Position numbers and translations under genes: made by a program. A stretch of 64,000 nt of DNA from Niabella soli DSM 19437 (GTDB taxonomy: Bacteria; Bacteroidota; Bacteroidia; Chitinophagales; Chitinophagaceae), in NCBI RefSeq assembly GCF_000243115.2, contig NZ_CP007035.1, positions 434,001-498,000 of the forward strand, read 5' to 3'. Under the pieces are notes generated by a model, which searched no databases, was not told where the DNA came from, and saw only the letters and a program-made list of their open reading frames with translations. Below, piece after piece: positions 53,000-61,997 of this stretch (its first letter is position 1; every line of letters starts with the position of its first letter).

Positions 53000-55834
53000 A
53001 TGAAACTTTCCAGAAAACAATTTGTTCGATTAAGCGCTCTTGCCCCCCTGGCATATACTTTTCCTTTTGATAAAACACCCGCTCAAACACGTAAGAATAA
53101 TGAATTCGCAGATTTGTTCCGATTATTTCAGAACCCGCCACCACAGGCACGACCCTTTGTGCGCTGGTGGTGGAACGGCTGTCGTGTAACGGAGCCGGAA
53201 ATCCTGCGGGAACTGGATGTGCTGAAGGCGATGGGCATCTCTGGTGTGGAAATCAATTCGATCGCTTTCCCTGAGGATAATGATGCCATGGGGTATAAAC
53301 CGCTTACCTGGCTAAGTGATGAATGGTTGCAGGTACTGAAAGCTACCGTCACAGGCGCCCGGGAAAGAGGGCTCCTCTGCGATATCATTGTGGGGTCGGG
53401 CTGGCCTTTCGGAGGAGAGTTCCTGGAAAGACCGGAGCAAATAAAAATGGTGGCACTAGGAACAAGGAAACTGGCGGGCGGGCAGCGCTATACCCTTAAA
53501 AAAGAAGATCTGTTGGAAGAGTTGGCATTCATAAAAACATATGAGCAGGGAACTGCCGAGTTGTATGAAATACGGCTGGCCCCCGCTCATATGGCGGATT
53601 TCGATGCCGGCCGGTCGATAAAAATGGACGGAGAAAGTACAGTACTGGAAGTGCCGGAAGGAGATCATATCCTGTATTTCCTGGTAAAATTCACGGGGTA
53701 TACGGCAGTAACCCACGGGGCGCCTGGTGCAGCGGGGCCGCTGCTGGATCACTATAACGGGCCTGCAGTAGAAAAATACCTGAACCGCATGTCCGATGCC
53801 ATTAATGCGAAAGTGGGCGCTATGGGGGATTATTTCCGCGCGGTATTTATCGACAGCCTGGAACTGCGCGGATCGAACTGGTGCGATGATTTGCCGGCAG
53901 CATTCAAAAAGCGCCGCGGGTACGACCTGGCTCCTTACCTGCCTTACATATTATTTAAGATCAATAAAAAAAGCACGTATAATGGGGGGCAGGTTATCGG
54001 CGGGGATGACCTGGTGCAGTTTTCCACGGCCGTTCAGGAGGAAATAGATCGCGTACGGTATGATTTTGAAATAACCCGCCTGGAATTATTTGATGAGCGG
54101 TTTTTAAAAACCTTTACTGCCTGGTGCCGTAAGAATAAAGTGAAATCAAGAGTACAGGCCTATGGCCGCGAATATTATACGATAGAGTCGGCCATGCAGC
54201 TCGATATTCCCGAATGTGAAACCTGGCTGCGACCCGATGTGGGAACAGACTTTGAAGAGAATACCTTTAAAACAGGACGAGCTTACCGGCCCGTAAATAA
54301 GTTTGTGGCATCAGCCGCACACCTTACCGGTAAAAAAATAGTGAGCTGTGAGGAAATTACCAATACTTCAATGGTCTTTAATGCCACGCTGGAACGCATC
54401 AAGATCACCGGCGATCAAAGCAACCTTTCCGGTGTTACGCATTCCATTCTTCATGGCTTCAATTTCAGTCCAAAGGATATTCCGTTTCCCGGCTGGGTGC
54501 GCTATGGTACTTTTTTTAACGAAAGAAATACGTGGTGGCCTTATTTGAAACGTTGGGTCGATTACAAAGCCCGGCTGTCGGCTCTGTTTCAGGCAGCCGA
54601 TATGCAGGCGGATATAGCAATACTATTTCCCGAAGCAGATATGTGGTCCCGTGTGGGGCTGCAGTATCAGCAGTATCCGCAAACAGTACAACCTGTCTAT
54701 GCCAATAATGTTTGGGAAGCCATTCACCAAAATGGAGGCGGTTGTGATTATATTACCGAGTCCGTCTTAAACCGAAGTCACTTTAATAACCCGGGCTTAC
54801 AATTTGGAAGCAGAAAGTACAAGCTGCTGCTGCTGTTGGAGGTAGCCTCAATTGCGCCTGCAACCGCTGCCTCCCTGGAACAATTTGTGAAAGCCGGCGG
54901 CCGTGTGATCTTTGTGGGTAAAGACCCTCATCAAACATATGGAAAGCTGCGGCACCAGCCAAAGGATGAAGCCGTGGCAACGGCCATTCAAAAACTTAAA
55001 AGGGATTATCCCCGGCAGGTAATTTCATACCCTGCACCTACTGCTGTTATTGGCCGTTGGTTTGAGAAAATGAAAAGAGACCTGTTGATCGATACGTTTG
55101 TAACATTTGACGGGCCTGTGGAACATGTAAGCCAGGTGTATTATAAATCAGGAGCGACCGATATCTTTTTTATCAGCAATTATCATCTTACCAAATCCTA
55201 TACGGGTACCGCGGTTTTTCATGTCCCCGGCAAAACGGCCTGGTTATGGGATCCCGAAACGGGCAGGAAGTACAGGTATCCTACCAATGGCGCCGCAAAC
55301 AGGTTATACTTACAGATGGATCCTGCGGCCTCCCTGCTGATTATTTTTACGGATGAAAAAGGTGGTGATTTGTTTGCTTTGAGAAAGCCATTTGGTATAC
55401 AGCCACAGGAAATTACAGGCCCCTGGAGTTTAAAGCTCGAAAAAGTGTATGAAAGCCCTGCAACGCTGCAGTTGCCCCGATTGATCGATTTTAAAGAGGA
55501 TGCGCAGCTCAAAAATTTCGCGGGCGTTATTCATTACGAGACCCGTTTTAAAGTTGTGGACCCAAAAGCCTTTCATTCGCTGGACCTGGGCGTTGTGCAG
55601 GGCATATCGGAAGTGACGCTCAATGGCAGTCCTATCGGTGTGCGTTGGTATGGCCGTCATATTTACACACTTGACGGTACGCTCAAAAAAGGAGAAAACC
55701 AGCTAAACGTAAAAATCACCACGGTTTTGGGCAACTATGCCCGGTCGCTGCAGAAAAATAAAGTAACAGAAAAATGGATGAAAGGGCAGCCGTTGTATTC
55801 CATGGGTATGTTGGGACCGGTGCGTTTGGGGTAA
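53000..55834 (+). CDS. GH106-like glycoside hydrolase
   Basis: A 944-residue protein, the same length as and closely similar to the one at 25066. The N-terminus MKLSRKQFVRLSALAPLAY resembles a Tat signal with Arg-Lys in place of Arg-Arg. Landmarks are FVRWWWNGCRVTEPEILREL, IVGSGWPFGGEF, FIDSLELRGSNWCDDL, SCEEITNTSMVFNATLERIKITGDQSNLSGVTHSILHGFNFSP and the C-terminal DLGVVQGISEVTLNGSPIGVRWYG. It stands alone on the plus strand after the reverse-strand pair, with AT-rich sequence upstream. It probably serves the same kind of rhamnose-containing substrate as the locus at 15144 or the sigma/FecR locus; which one is open. Confidence 0.85.
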   Translation: MKLSRKQFVRLSALAPLAYTFPFDKTPAQTRKNNEFADLFRLFQNPPPQARPFVRWWWNGCRVTEPEILRELDVLKAMGISGVEINSIAFPEDNDAMGYKPLTWLSDEWLQVLKATVTGARERGLLCDIIVGSGWPFGGEFLERPEQIKMVALGTRKLAGGQRYTLKKEDLLEELAFIKTYEQGTAELYEIRLAPAHMADFDAGRSIKMDGESTVLEVPEGDHILYFLVKFTGYTAVTHGAPGAAGPLLDHYNGPAVEKYLNRMSDAINAKVGAMGDYFRAVFIDSLELRGSNWCDDLPAAFKKRRGYDLAPYLPYILFKINKKSTYNGGQVIGGDDLVQFSTAVQEEIDRVRYDFEITRLELFDERFLKTFTAWCRKNKVKSRVQAYGREYYTIESAMQLDIPECETWLRPDVGTDFEENTFKTGRAYRPVNKFVASAAHLTGKKIVSCEEITNTSMVFNATLERIKITGDQSNLSGVTHSILHGFNFSPKDIPFPGWVRYGTFFNERNTWWPYLKRWVDYKARLSALFQAADMQADIAILFPEADMWSRVGLQYQQYPQTVQPVYANNVWEAIHQNGGGCDYITESVLNRSHFNNPGLQFGSRKYKLLLLLEVASIAPATAASLEQFVKAGGRVIFVGKDPHQTYGKLRHQPKDEAVATAIQKLKRDYPRQVISYPAPTAVIGRWFEKMKRDLLIDTFVTFDGPVEHVSQVYYKSGATDIFFISNYHLTKSYTGTAVFHVPGKTAWLWDPETGRKYRYPTNGAANRLYLQMDPAASLLIIFTDEKGGDLFALRKPFGIQPQEITGPWSLKLEKVYESPATLQLPRLIDFKEDAQLKNFAGVIHYETRFKVVDPKAFHSLDLGVVQGISEVTLNGSPIGVRWYGRHIYTLDGTLKKGENQLNVKITTVLGNYARSLQKNKVTEKWMKGQPLYSMGMLGPVRLG

Positions 55835-56285
55835 AAAGGAAATGGTATGAGGCTTTTATTATAGAGCGCTCCTGCGGTTTAGATCGAATAAAAATGATTT
55901 ATTAAATATTCAGGTCAGATATCGCCCGCGCCTTTGTAACTTTTTTATTTGCGGGCCCCTGATCCGTTTTGCCGGTATGCCCCGGTTATTAAAAAAACAC
56001 TGAATTTTAAAGAAGAAGATCCGGCGTTTACGGAAATGATCACCGCCTTTTTCCGGGATTTCTTTATGCTTACCTGCCGGTTCATATAACTGGAATGACA
56101 AAAACCCAGCCATTTTGCTACTGTTTTTTTAAAACACCATTGGGCAGCTTGTGTTGATCGTTTTCTTCAGTTGCGAAAAGAAATCCACACATTTATTATA
56201 AAGCAGTGCGATTGAACGAATAGGCGCGCTTATTGAGTATAAATATAGTATCAATTGGCCTTATACTTCTTTTAAAACTTTTTTT
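55835..56285. other. Non-coding gap without supported gene
   Basis: About 450 bp between the GH106 gene and the alpha/beta hydrolase. It contains a GAGCGCTCC palindrome near 55866 that recalls the short interspersed repeats. A weak open segment (KEEDPAFTEMITAFF, near 56015) has no start or domain and may be a decayed gene. I see nothing else. Confidence 0.4.
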
Positions 56286-57185
56286 ATGAGTTCAATTTTA
56301 TATAAAGACGCTGTATTGAACGAGGATATATCCATCGCCTACAGTGATTATGGACACGGTCAGCCGGTGCTTCTTATTCATGGCTGGCCGTTGAGTAAGG
56401 AAATGTGGGAATATCAATTGCCGGATATCATCAGTAATGGTAACCGTGTTATTGCCTATGATCGCCGCGGTTTTGGCGACAGTAGTAAGCCGTGGGAAGG
56501 ATATGGTTATGATTTACTGGCAGCGGATCTGAATCAGTTGATCGGGCAGTTGGATCTGAGAGATGTAATATTGGTCGGCTTTTCTATGGGAGGGGGAGAA
56601 ATTGCGCGATACCTGAAAAAATATGGCCGAAGCCGGATTGCACGTGTGGTCTTGATCAGTTCCATCCTTCCGTTTCTCCAGAAAACTGCTGAAAATTCCT
56701 CTGGGGTTGAAGCGGATGTTTTTAAGGAGATGGTGTTAAAAATAAAAACAGACCGTATGTTGTTCCTGGAAGAATTTTTAAAGCAGTTTTTTGATGTATC
56801 TGTTCTTAACAGGCCCGTGAGCCACCCCATGCTCAATTACTATCTGGGCCTTGCATCAAAGGCGGCCATGCATGCCACGATCAGTTGTATTACCAGCTTT
56901 TCAGCAACAGACTTTAGCAATGATCTTGATGCCCTGGAGGAACTGCCACTCCTCCTGATACACGGTGATGAAGACCGGATTGTACCAAAGGAAGCGAGCA
57001 CGGATCTGCTTGCAGGCACGGTTGCGCAGGCACAATATAGCGTGTATGCCGATGCCCCACATGGATTGTTTTATACGCATCGCGGACGACTGAACCGGGA
57101 CCTGATTAATTTTATTAAAGGGATGCCCTACCAGAAGATGGATGAGGAATTGATGCCCCCTGTCATCCCGCCGTTTCTTTTCTAG
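56286..57185 (+). CDS. Alpha/beta hydrolase (non-heme chloroperoxidase-like)
   Basis: A 299-residue cytosolic hydrolase-fold protein. The strand/oxyanion text PVLLIHGWPLSKEMWEYQ, the YDRRGFGDSSKP loop, the nucleophile elbow GFSMGGGE (Ser), the acid in LIHGDEDRIVP (Asp) and the His in ADAPHGLFYTH form the full triad. The subgroup with MSSILYKDA... and YDRRGFG is often annotated as chloroperoxidase-like or aryl esterase. The natural substrate is unknown. The SAM-methyltransferase gene begins 39 bp downstream on the same strand. Confidence 0.9.
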   Translation: MSSILYKDAVLNEDISIAYSDYGHGQPVLLIHGWPLSKEMWEYQLPDIISNGNRVIAYDRRGFGDSSKPWEGYGYDLLAADLNQLIGQLDLRDVILVGFSMGGGEIARYLKKYGRSRIARVVLISSILPFLQKTAENSSGVEADVFKEMVLKIKTDRMLFLEEFLKQFFDVSVLNRPVSHPMLNYYLGLASKAAMHATISCITSFSATDFSNDLDALEELPLLLIHGDEDRIVPKEASTDLLAGTVAQAQYSVYADAPHGLFYTHRGRLNRDLINFIKGMPYQKMDEELMPPVIPPFLF

Positions 57186-57224
57186 ATTAAACAACGAAAA
57201 AGATTCTTTGCCTTTACATCTGAT

Positions 57225-58337
57225 ATGGAACTTGCTGAGCTGATCATACAAAAAATCAAAAGTACAGGGCCTGTTAATTTTGAAGAATTTATGGAAATGT
57301 GCCTGTATTATCCGGGTCTTGGATATTACACGGCTGCACAGGACCGGATCGGGACTAATGGCGATTTTTATACCAGTGTTACCCTTACGCCTGCTTTTGG
57401 CATCTCTATAGCTAAGCAAATTGAGGAGATGTGGCACCATTTAGGTGAAGGGGTTTTTACCATAGTAGAGTATGGAGGCGGTGGTGGTGACCTGTGCCGG
57501 GCTATATTATCAGCGCTAAAAAACAACAAAGAGTTGTATGAACAACTACAATACCGCATCATTGAAAAATGCGGCATAAAGGACCGGGATAATAACAGGC
57601 GGCTGCATGAAAAAGTGACCTGGCATCATTGCATAGATGAATTTACAATGACAAAGGGCTGTATTTTATCCAATGAATTACTGGATAATTTTCCGGTTCA
57701 CCAGGTGGTCATGGAAGATGAATTAATGGAAGTCTTCGTCGATTTTCAAAATGGCTTTGTTGAAACGACGCGTCCGGCCGGGCAACCACTTATAGATTAT
57801 TTCCTGGAATTAAACATTGAACTTCCAAAGGGCTTTCGCGCAGAGATCAGCCTTCGGGTTATTTCCTGGATACAGGAACTGGCGAATGCAATGAAGCAGG
57901 GATACCTGATCACTATAGATTACGGATATACTTTAGCGGAATTTTATAAACCCCACAGAAGTCGGGGTACGCTGCTGGCGTATTACCAGCATTCCGTTTC
58001 CGATGATCTGTATAACCATATCGGGCAACAGGATATTACCGCGCACGTTAATTTTTCGGCCTTAAGCCATTGGGGCCGTAAAAATGGTTTAACCGATTGT
58101 GGTTTTACTGATCAATGTCATTTTCTTTTATCGCTGGGTGCTCCGGATATTATTAAAAGGATTATGGAGGAGAAAGCAGATGTAGTTACTGCTGCAAGAA
58201 AAGCTGCATTGTTGAACTATACGTTGTTGATGGATATGGGGTACAAATTTAAAGTATTGATCCAGGAAAAGGGCGGGTGCAATAAAGATCTTTGTGGGCT
58301 AAGCGTTTTACGGCCGGATACGAAAAAGCAGGGATGA
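57225..58337 (+). CDS. MidA/NDUFAF7-like SAM-dependent methyltransferase
   Basis: A 370-residue protein of the family that includes human NDUFAF7, which methylates an Arg of respiratory complex I. Text such as INFEEFMEMCLYYPGLGYYTAAQDRIGTNGDFYTSVTLTPAFG is the standard N-terminus. The SAM loop is IVEYGGGGGDLCRAIL, with ILSNELLDNFPVHQVVMED and YLITIDYGYTLAEFYKPHRSRGTLLAYYQH following. Length is normal. The bacterial target is not established. Next to it is the TPP riboswitch, on the same strand but probably a separate transcript. Confidence 0.88.
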   Translation: MELAELIIQKIKSTGPVNFEEFMEMCLYYPGLGYYTAAQDRIGTNGDFYTSVTLTPAFGISIAKQIEEMWHHLGEGVFTIVEYGGGGGDLCRAILSALKNNKELYEQLQYRIIEKCGIKDRDNNRRLHEKVTWHHCIDEFTMTKGCILSNELLDNFPVHQVVMEDELMEVFVDFQNGFVETTRPAGQPLIDYFLELNIELPKGFRAEISLRVISWIQELANAMKQGYLITIDYGYTLAEFYKPHRSRGTLLAYYQHSVSDDLYNHIGQQDITAHVNFSALSHWGRKNGLTDCGFTDQCHFLLSLGAPDIIKRIMEEKADVVTAARKAALLNYTLLMDMGYKFKVLIQEKGGCNKDLCGLSVLRPDTKKQG

Positions 58338-58489
58338 GTTTTTTCAAAATATTTATAGTCGCAAATAATAAGCTTTGAATAAGGGAACAGGATTACACAT
58401 TTCGTACAATAAAGTCCACAAAAAATAATAAGAAATAAGAGGGTGCCCTGCTTTTTATTTGGCATAATTATTTGAACTCTTTTTATAGA

Positions 58490-58580
58490 TTTTCTACCGG
58501 GGTGTTAAAATGTATCGAAAGATATATACTGAGAAAAACCCGCTGAACCTGAACTGGATAATGCCAGCGCAGGAAGAAAA
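58490..58580 (+). ncRNA. TPP riboswitch (THI element)
   Basis: The conserved thi-box text is all present in order: CCGGGGTG (58497-58504), a variable P3 stem with GTATC-GAAA-GATAT, CTGAGA (58529-58534), ACCCGCTGAACCTG, then AACTGGATAATGCCAGCGCAGG. P1 can form from TTTTCT (58490-58495) and AGAAAA (58575-58580). P2 forms from GGGGT and ACCC, P4 from CCTG and CAGG, and P5 from CTGG and CCAG. It matches the E. coli thiM-type consensus in sequence and pairing. A strong hairpin follows (58591-58616). In known cases the aptamer binds thiamine pyrophosphate and turns downstream expression off. Confidence 0.92.
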
Positions 58581-58590
58581 GAAATTTATT

Positions 58591-58616
58591 GTCCCCCGCA
58601 ACGCGGGGGGCTTTTA
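58591..58616 (+). terminator. Intrinsic terminator hairpin following the TPP aptamer
   Basis: CCCCCGC-aac-GCGGGGG is a perfect 7-bp stem (58593-58609), extended by G-C and T-G pairs at its base, and is followed by CTTTTAGTT. It lies 10 bases after the aptamer. The 5' arm CCCCG could pair instead with CGGGG of P2 (58498-58502), a possible antiterminator when ligand is absent (inference). The T-run is short. Confidence 0.65.
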
Positions 58617-58635
58617 GTTAAAAAACCTTGATAAT

Positions 58636-58983
58636 ATGAAAGAACAACCTTTTGAACGAGCAGCCCATGACCTGGTCGGTTATGCGGCGTTAGATCTAAA
58701 ATACGGTATGAACGCATTCCTGGTGGCCGAATTTTTAACGTATAGTCCCGACCGGTTTACGCCGGTAAGTATTAAGATTTCATTTGGAAAAGAAGGCTTT
58801 GTTTTAACACTATATGCGCATGAAAAAGACAAGCCTGCCGTTGCAGATAAAAAGGAATTGCCGGTCAAAAAGTTTAAGAAAGTAATACAACCCGGAACAT
58901 TTGCTGCCTATGTGGCCCATTTTGCAGTGGCGCTGCCCTGCAATGGGTTTAACCTGGAAGCAATGCGGGTAACAAACAAATAA
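58636..58983 (+). CDS. Small unrecognised protein downstream of a TPP riboswitch
   Basis: A 115-residue protein with no family I recognise. It is soluble-looking, with a helix-like start (ERAAHDLVGYAALDLKYGMNAFLVAEFL), beta-like middle (VSIKISFGKEGFVLTLYAHEK) and a Lys-rich segment (KKELPVKKFKKVIQ); no signal peptide is seen. The ATG at 58636 begins 20 bases after the terminator hairpin, so it is the gene controlled by the TPP riboswitch. No thiamine biosynthesis or transport gene lies nearby. Thiamine-linked expression is the only functional clue. A 29-codon ORF follows at 59013. Confidence 0.75.
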   Translation: MKEQPFERAAHDLVGYAALDLKYGMNAFLVAEFLTYSPDRFTPVSIKISFGKEGFVLTLYAHEKDKPAVADKKELPVKKFKKVIQPGTFAAYVAHFAVALPCNGFNLEAMRVTNK

Positions 58984-59012
58984 AACGGACATATGATTAA
59001 ACAGTGTAGTGT

Positions 59013-59102
59013 ATGAAAGATAAACGTATCCGGATATTGGTTCCCGGCACTTTGATATTTCTGATGGTGTTTTATATACTGTTGTTTATTTTTTATCGCT
59101 GA
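59013..59102 (+). CDS. Putative 29-residue single-span membrane peptide
   Basis: An ATG frame of 29 codons: a short basic N-terminus (MKDKRIRILVPG) and a hydrophobic helix (TLIFLMVFYILLFIFYR) with a final Arg. This is the form of real bacterial single-pass small membrane proteins. It lies 29 bp after the riboswitch-controlled gene, on the same strand. Support is only the composition and position; no RBS stands out. Confidence 0.4.
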   Translation: MKDKRIRILVPGTLIFLMVFYILLFIFYR

Positions 59103-59324
59103 CTGTAATTTATCGCCTTTGAGGTACCTTTTCTACAGTTTGTGTTGCAATATTTACCTTTTTATAAAATAAACGGTCGGCTTCACCGATAAATACCGTT
59201 GTTTGCTCCGTCCGGCTTGCGGGAGAAAAAGATTGGCTTGTTGGTTGTTTTCTTTACAAAAGTGCTAGCATGAATTATACTGTTGATTATAAACCAGCTT
59301 AAATAGTTGCTAAAACAGACAATA

Positions 59325-60098
59325 ATGAAAACGGAAGAATGGTTGCATCGGATGTATTCATGGATGATCACCCACCGGCCGGCAATATTGCTGGCGCTGG
59401 TGGTGTTGTTTGCGGGATTATGGCTGATACGGCTCTTTTCCGGCTATCTGGGCCGCATGATGCAGAAGAAGCAGATCGATCCTTCCCTGAAACCCTTTCT
59501 TCAAAGTATGGTGGTAATCCTGCTCCGGGTGCTGCTGCTGCTGGCGGTTATGCAAATTGCGGGTATTGCCATGACACTGTTTGCTGCACTGGTAGCGTCC
59601 TTTGGTGTGGCGGCGGGGTTGGCGCTTTCCGGTACCTTACAGAATTTTGCCAGCGGGGTGCTTATTCTTTTTTTAAAGCCGTTCCGGTCAGGTGACTCCA
59701 TCGTTGCGCAGGGGCAGGAGGGTATAGTGACCGAGATCCGGATTTTTTATACTGTCGTTACTACTTTTGATAATCGCATCGTGGTGATCCCCAACAGCAA
59801 GCTATCAAACGAAGTGATCATCAATGTTAGTGCTTCGGGTAACCGCCGGCTGGACATTGAAATGAAGTTCCCTGATGGTATTGATTATGAACAGGTGAAA
59901 CGGATTGTCGGCCAGGCAATTGAAGATTCCGGAGCTATTCTTCATGACCCGCCCAAACGGATGGGGATATCGTCCCTGGAACCCGATGGCTATAAGGTGA
60001 TGCTGAACCTTTGGATCAATGCACATGGGTTTATTGATACCAAGTTTCAATTCCAGGAAAAGCTGCTCCAGCAACTGAAACAATCGGGGTTGCTGTAG
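59325..60098 (+). CDS. MscS-type small-conductance mechanosensitive channel
   Basis: A 257-residue inner-membrane channel from ATG 59325. Three membrane helices lie at about residues 20-38, 55-75 and 80-110. The third is the pore helix (GVAAGLALSGTLQNFASGVLILFLKPF), with the Gly/Ala packing pattern of MscS TM3. The beta domain follows: GDSIVAQGQEGIVTEIRIFYTVVTTFDNRIVVIPNSKLSNEVIIN. Length is near the 286 of E. coli MscS. It releases solutes during hypo-osmotic shock. It is convergent with the ClC gene, 24 bp apart. Confidence 0.92.
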   Translation: MKTEEWLHRMYSWMITHRPAILLALVVLFAGLWLIRLFSGYLGRMMQKKQIDPSLKPFLQSMVVILLRVLLLLAVMQIAGIAMTLFAALVASFGVAAGLALSGTLQNFASGVLILFLKPFRSGDSIVAQGQEGIVTEIRIFYTVVTTFDNRIVVIPNSKLSNEVIINVSASGNRRLDIEMKFPDGIDYEQVKRIVGQAIEDSGAILHDPPKRMGISSLEPDGYKVMLNLWINAHGFIDTKFQFQEKLLQQLKQSGLL

Positions 60099-60122
60099 CC
60101 AGCGGTTTGGCATACTGCGCCA

Positions 60123-61997
60123 TCAGGCAGAGTATTCTTTTAATAGCTGACGGTAGCTGGTAAGGATAGTGGACTTGGAAATAAATCCAATAAATTCATC
60201 GTTGTCATTTACCACCGGCAGATGCCAGACGCCGGTATCGTCAAATAGTTTAATTACCTCGGGTAATGCCTGCGTAGGATGTACAATAGCTATGGGCGGT
60301 TTCATAAGTTGCTGCACCGTGCCGGTACCTCCCATATCCGTATTAAAAAGCAATGGCCGTATATCATCAAGGGTAAGTATGCCTTTCAAATGCCTGCGGG
60401 CGTCTAATACGGCGAAAATATTTTTTTTACCATGCTTTATCATCTCCTGCAGGTCGGTAACAGTGCTTTCACTATTTATTATTTGCGAATCCCTGTCAAT
60501 AAGATCTTTCGTATGCAGGGTCGATAACAGGTTCCGGTCGTGTTCGTGGGTAAATATCTTTCCTTCCGCTGCCAGTGTTCTGAAATCGGGCGGAACAACT
60601 GAAAACCACCGGGCAATAAGATAAGACATGACCGACACGATCATTAGCGGAATAAACAGGTCAAATCCCATACTTGATTCTGCTATCAGGAAAATAGCAG
60701 TAAGCGGTGCATACATAACGCCGCTCATTACGCCCGCCATGCCTACTAAAACAAGATTTGAAACCGGTACTTCTGTAAAACCGATCTGCTTGCAGATAAT
60801 TGCAAATAAAAAACCAAGCGTACCTCCGGCAAACAGCGAGGGGGCGAAATTACCCCCATTACCACCACTGTAAATGGTTATGGACGTGGCAAAAACCTTT
60901 AGCAGGCAGATCAATGCCAAAAAAAGAATAAGACTCCACTCGTCAATTTTAAAGTATCTGAAAAAACTGTTATGAATAATAACCTGGGCATTGCCATCTG
61001 CAAAGGCCTTTATAACATTGTATCCCTCGCCAAATAAAGGAGGCAGTAACAGGCATAATATTGAAAGAGCCGCGCCTCCCAGCATTGCTATTCTCATTCG
61101 GGACAGGTGCAGCCTTTTAATAAAGTGCTCCACCTTTTGGGAAATAAGCACGAAATAGCGCGCGTACAGGCCCGCAATAAGACCCAACACCAGGTAGTAA
61201 GGAATATTATGATAGTTAAATGATTCCCGGGCATAAAACCGGAACAGCACCTCTTCTTGCAACAGGATCCGGGAAAGTAAACTGCCGCAAACGGCGGCAA
61301 CCACTAAGGGTATAAAATCAGAGAAAACCACTCCGGTAAGCAGTATCTCAAATGCAAACATAATACCGGCTACCGGCGCATTAAATGCAGAGGCAATACC
61401 GGCCGTGGCGCCGGCGGCAAGCAACAGCGTGCGCTCCTTATAGTCCAGTTTATAAGTTTGTGCATAATTAGATCCGATGGCCGCTCCTGAAACGGCTATG
61501 GGGCTTTCCAAACCGGCAGAGCCGCCCAGCCCCACCGTTATAGCGCTTTGAATGATCTGTGAATACATTTTTACGCCGGAAACGATACTGGAGTTTTGGG
61601 CGATTTCATATAAGATAGCGCCAATGCCTTTACGGTCCTGCCCCTTGAATACGGTCAAAACGATTAAAGTAGTAAGGACAATACCCAAAAAAGGAAAAAC
61701 AATATAAAATAGGATCTGGTATTCAAAATGCACCTTGGTTACAATAAAATAATGAATATAGTGAACCAATGCTTTTAATAATACACCGGCCAGGCCTGCC
61801 GTACATCCTACTAAAATGCCTGAGAGGATGAGGAACTGGTTACGGTTGAGCCGGTTCTTGAGCCAGTGTAGAACAAGCTCATAACTGCGCACTTTTCCCA
61901 GTCCGTACTTTTGAAAATTTCTTTTGAACTTTAAAAAACTAAGGTATTTTCTTTTATTATGAATTTCCACTAAATCTCTTGTACTTGTAAAGCGCAA
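60123..61997 (-). CDS. ClC-family chloride channel/transporter with two CBS domains
   Basis: A 624-residue protein. The ClC core shows GSAGLESPIAVSGAAIGSNYAQ (the selectivity-region Glu, with GLESP in place of GREGP), AGATAGIASAFNAPVAGIMFAFE, and GGNGGNFAPSLFAGGTLGFLFA (the GxFxP region). Two CBS domains fill the C-terminus (from about residue 500: HTKDLIDRDSQIINSESTVTDLQEMI, and later MKPPIAIVHPTQALPEVIKLFDDTGVWHLPVVND). A GLESP Glu is compatible with Cl-/H+ exchange or fluoride-insensitive transport; the mode cannot be settled here. CBS domains usually sense adenine nucleotides. Confidence 0.92.
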   Translation of the reverse strand: MRFTSTRDLVEIHNKRKYLSFLKFKRNFQKYGLGKVRSYELVLHWLKNRLNRNQFLILSGILVGCTAGLAGVLLKALVHYIHYFIVTKVHFEYQILFYIVFPFLGIVLTTLIVLTVFKGQDRKGIGAILYEIAQNSSIVSGVKMYSQIIQSAITVGLGGSAGLESPIAVSGAAIGSNYAQTYKLDYKERTLLLAAGATAGIASAFNAPVAGIMFAFEILLTGVVFSDFIPLVVAAVCGSLLSRILLQEEVLFRFYARESFNYHNIPYYLVLGLIAGLYARYFVLISQKVEHFIKRLHLSRMRIAMLGGAALSILCLLLPPLFGEGYNVIKAFADGNAQVIIHNSFFRYFKIDEWSLILFLALICLLKVFATSITIYSGGNGGNFAPSLFAGGTLGFLFAIICKQIGFTEVPVSNLVLVGMAGVMSGVMYAPLTAIFLIAESSMGFDLFIPLMIVSVMSYLIARWFSVVPPDFRTLAAEGKIFTHEHDRNLLSTLHTKDLIDRDSQIINSESTVTDLQEMIKHGKKNIFAVLDARRHLKGILTLDDIRPLLFNTDMGGTGTVQQLMKPPIAIVHPTQALPEVIKLFDDTGVWHLPVVNDNDEFIGFISKSTILTSYRQLLKEYSA

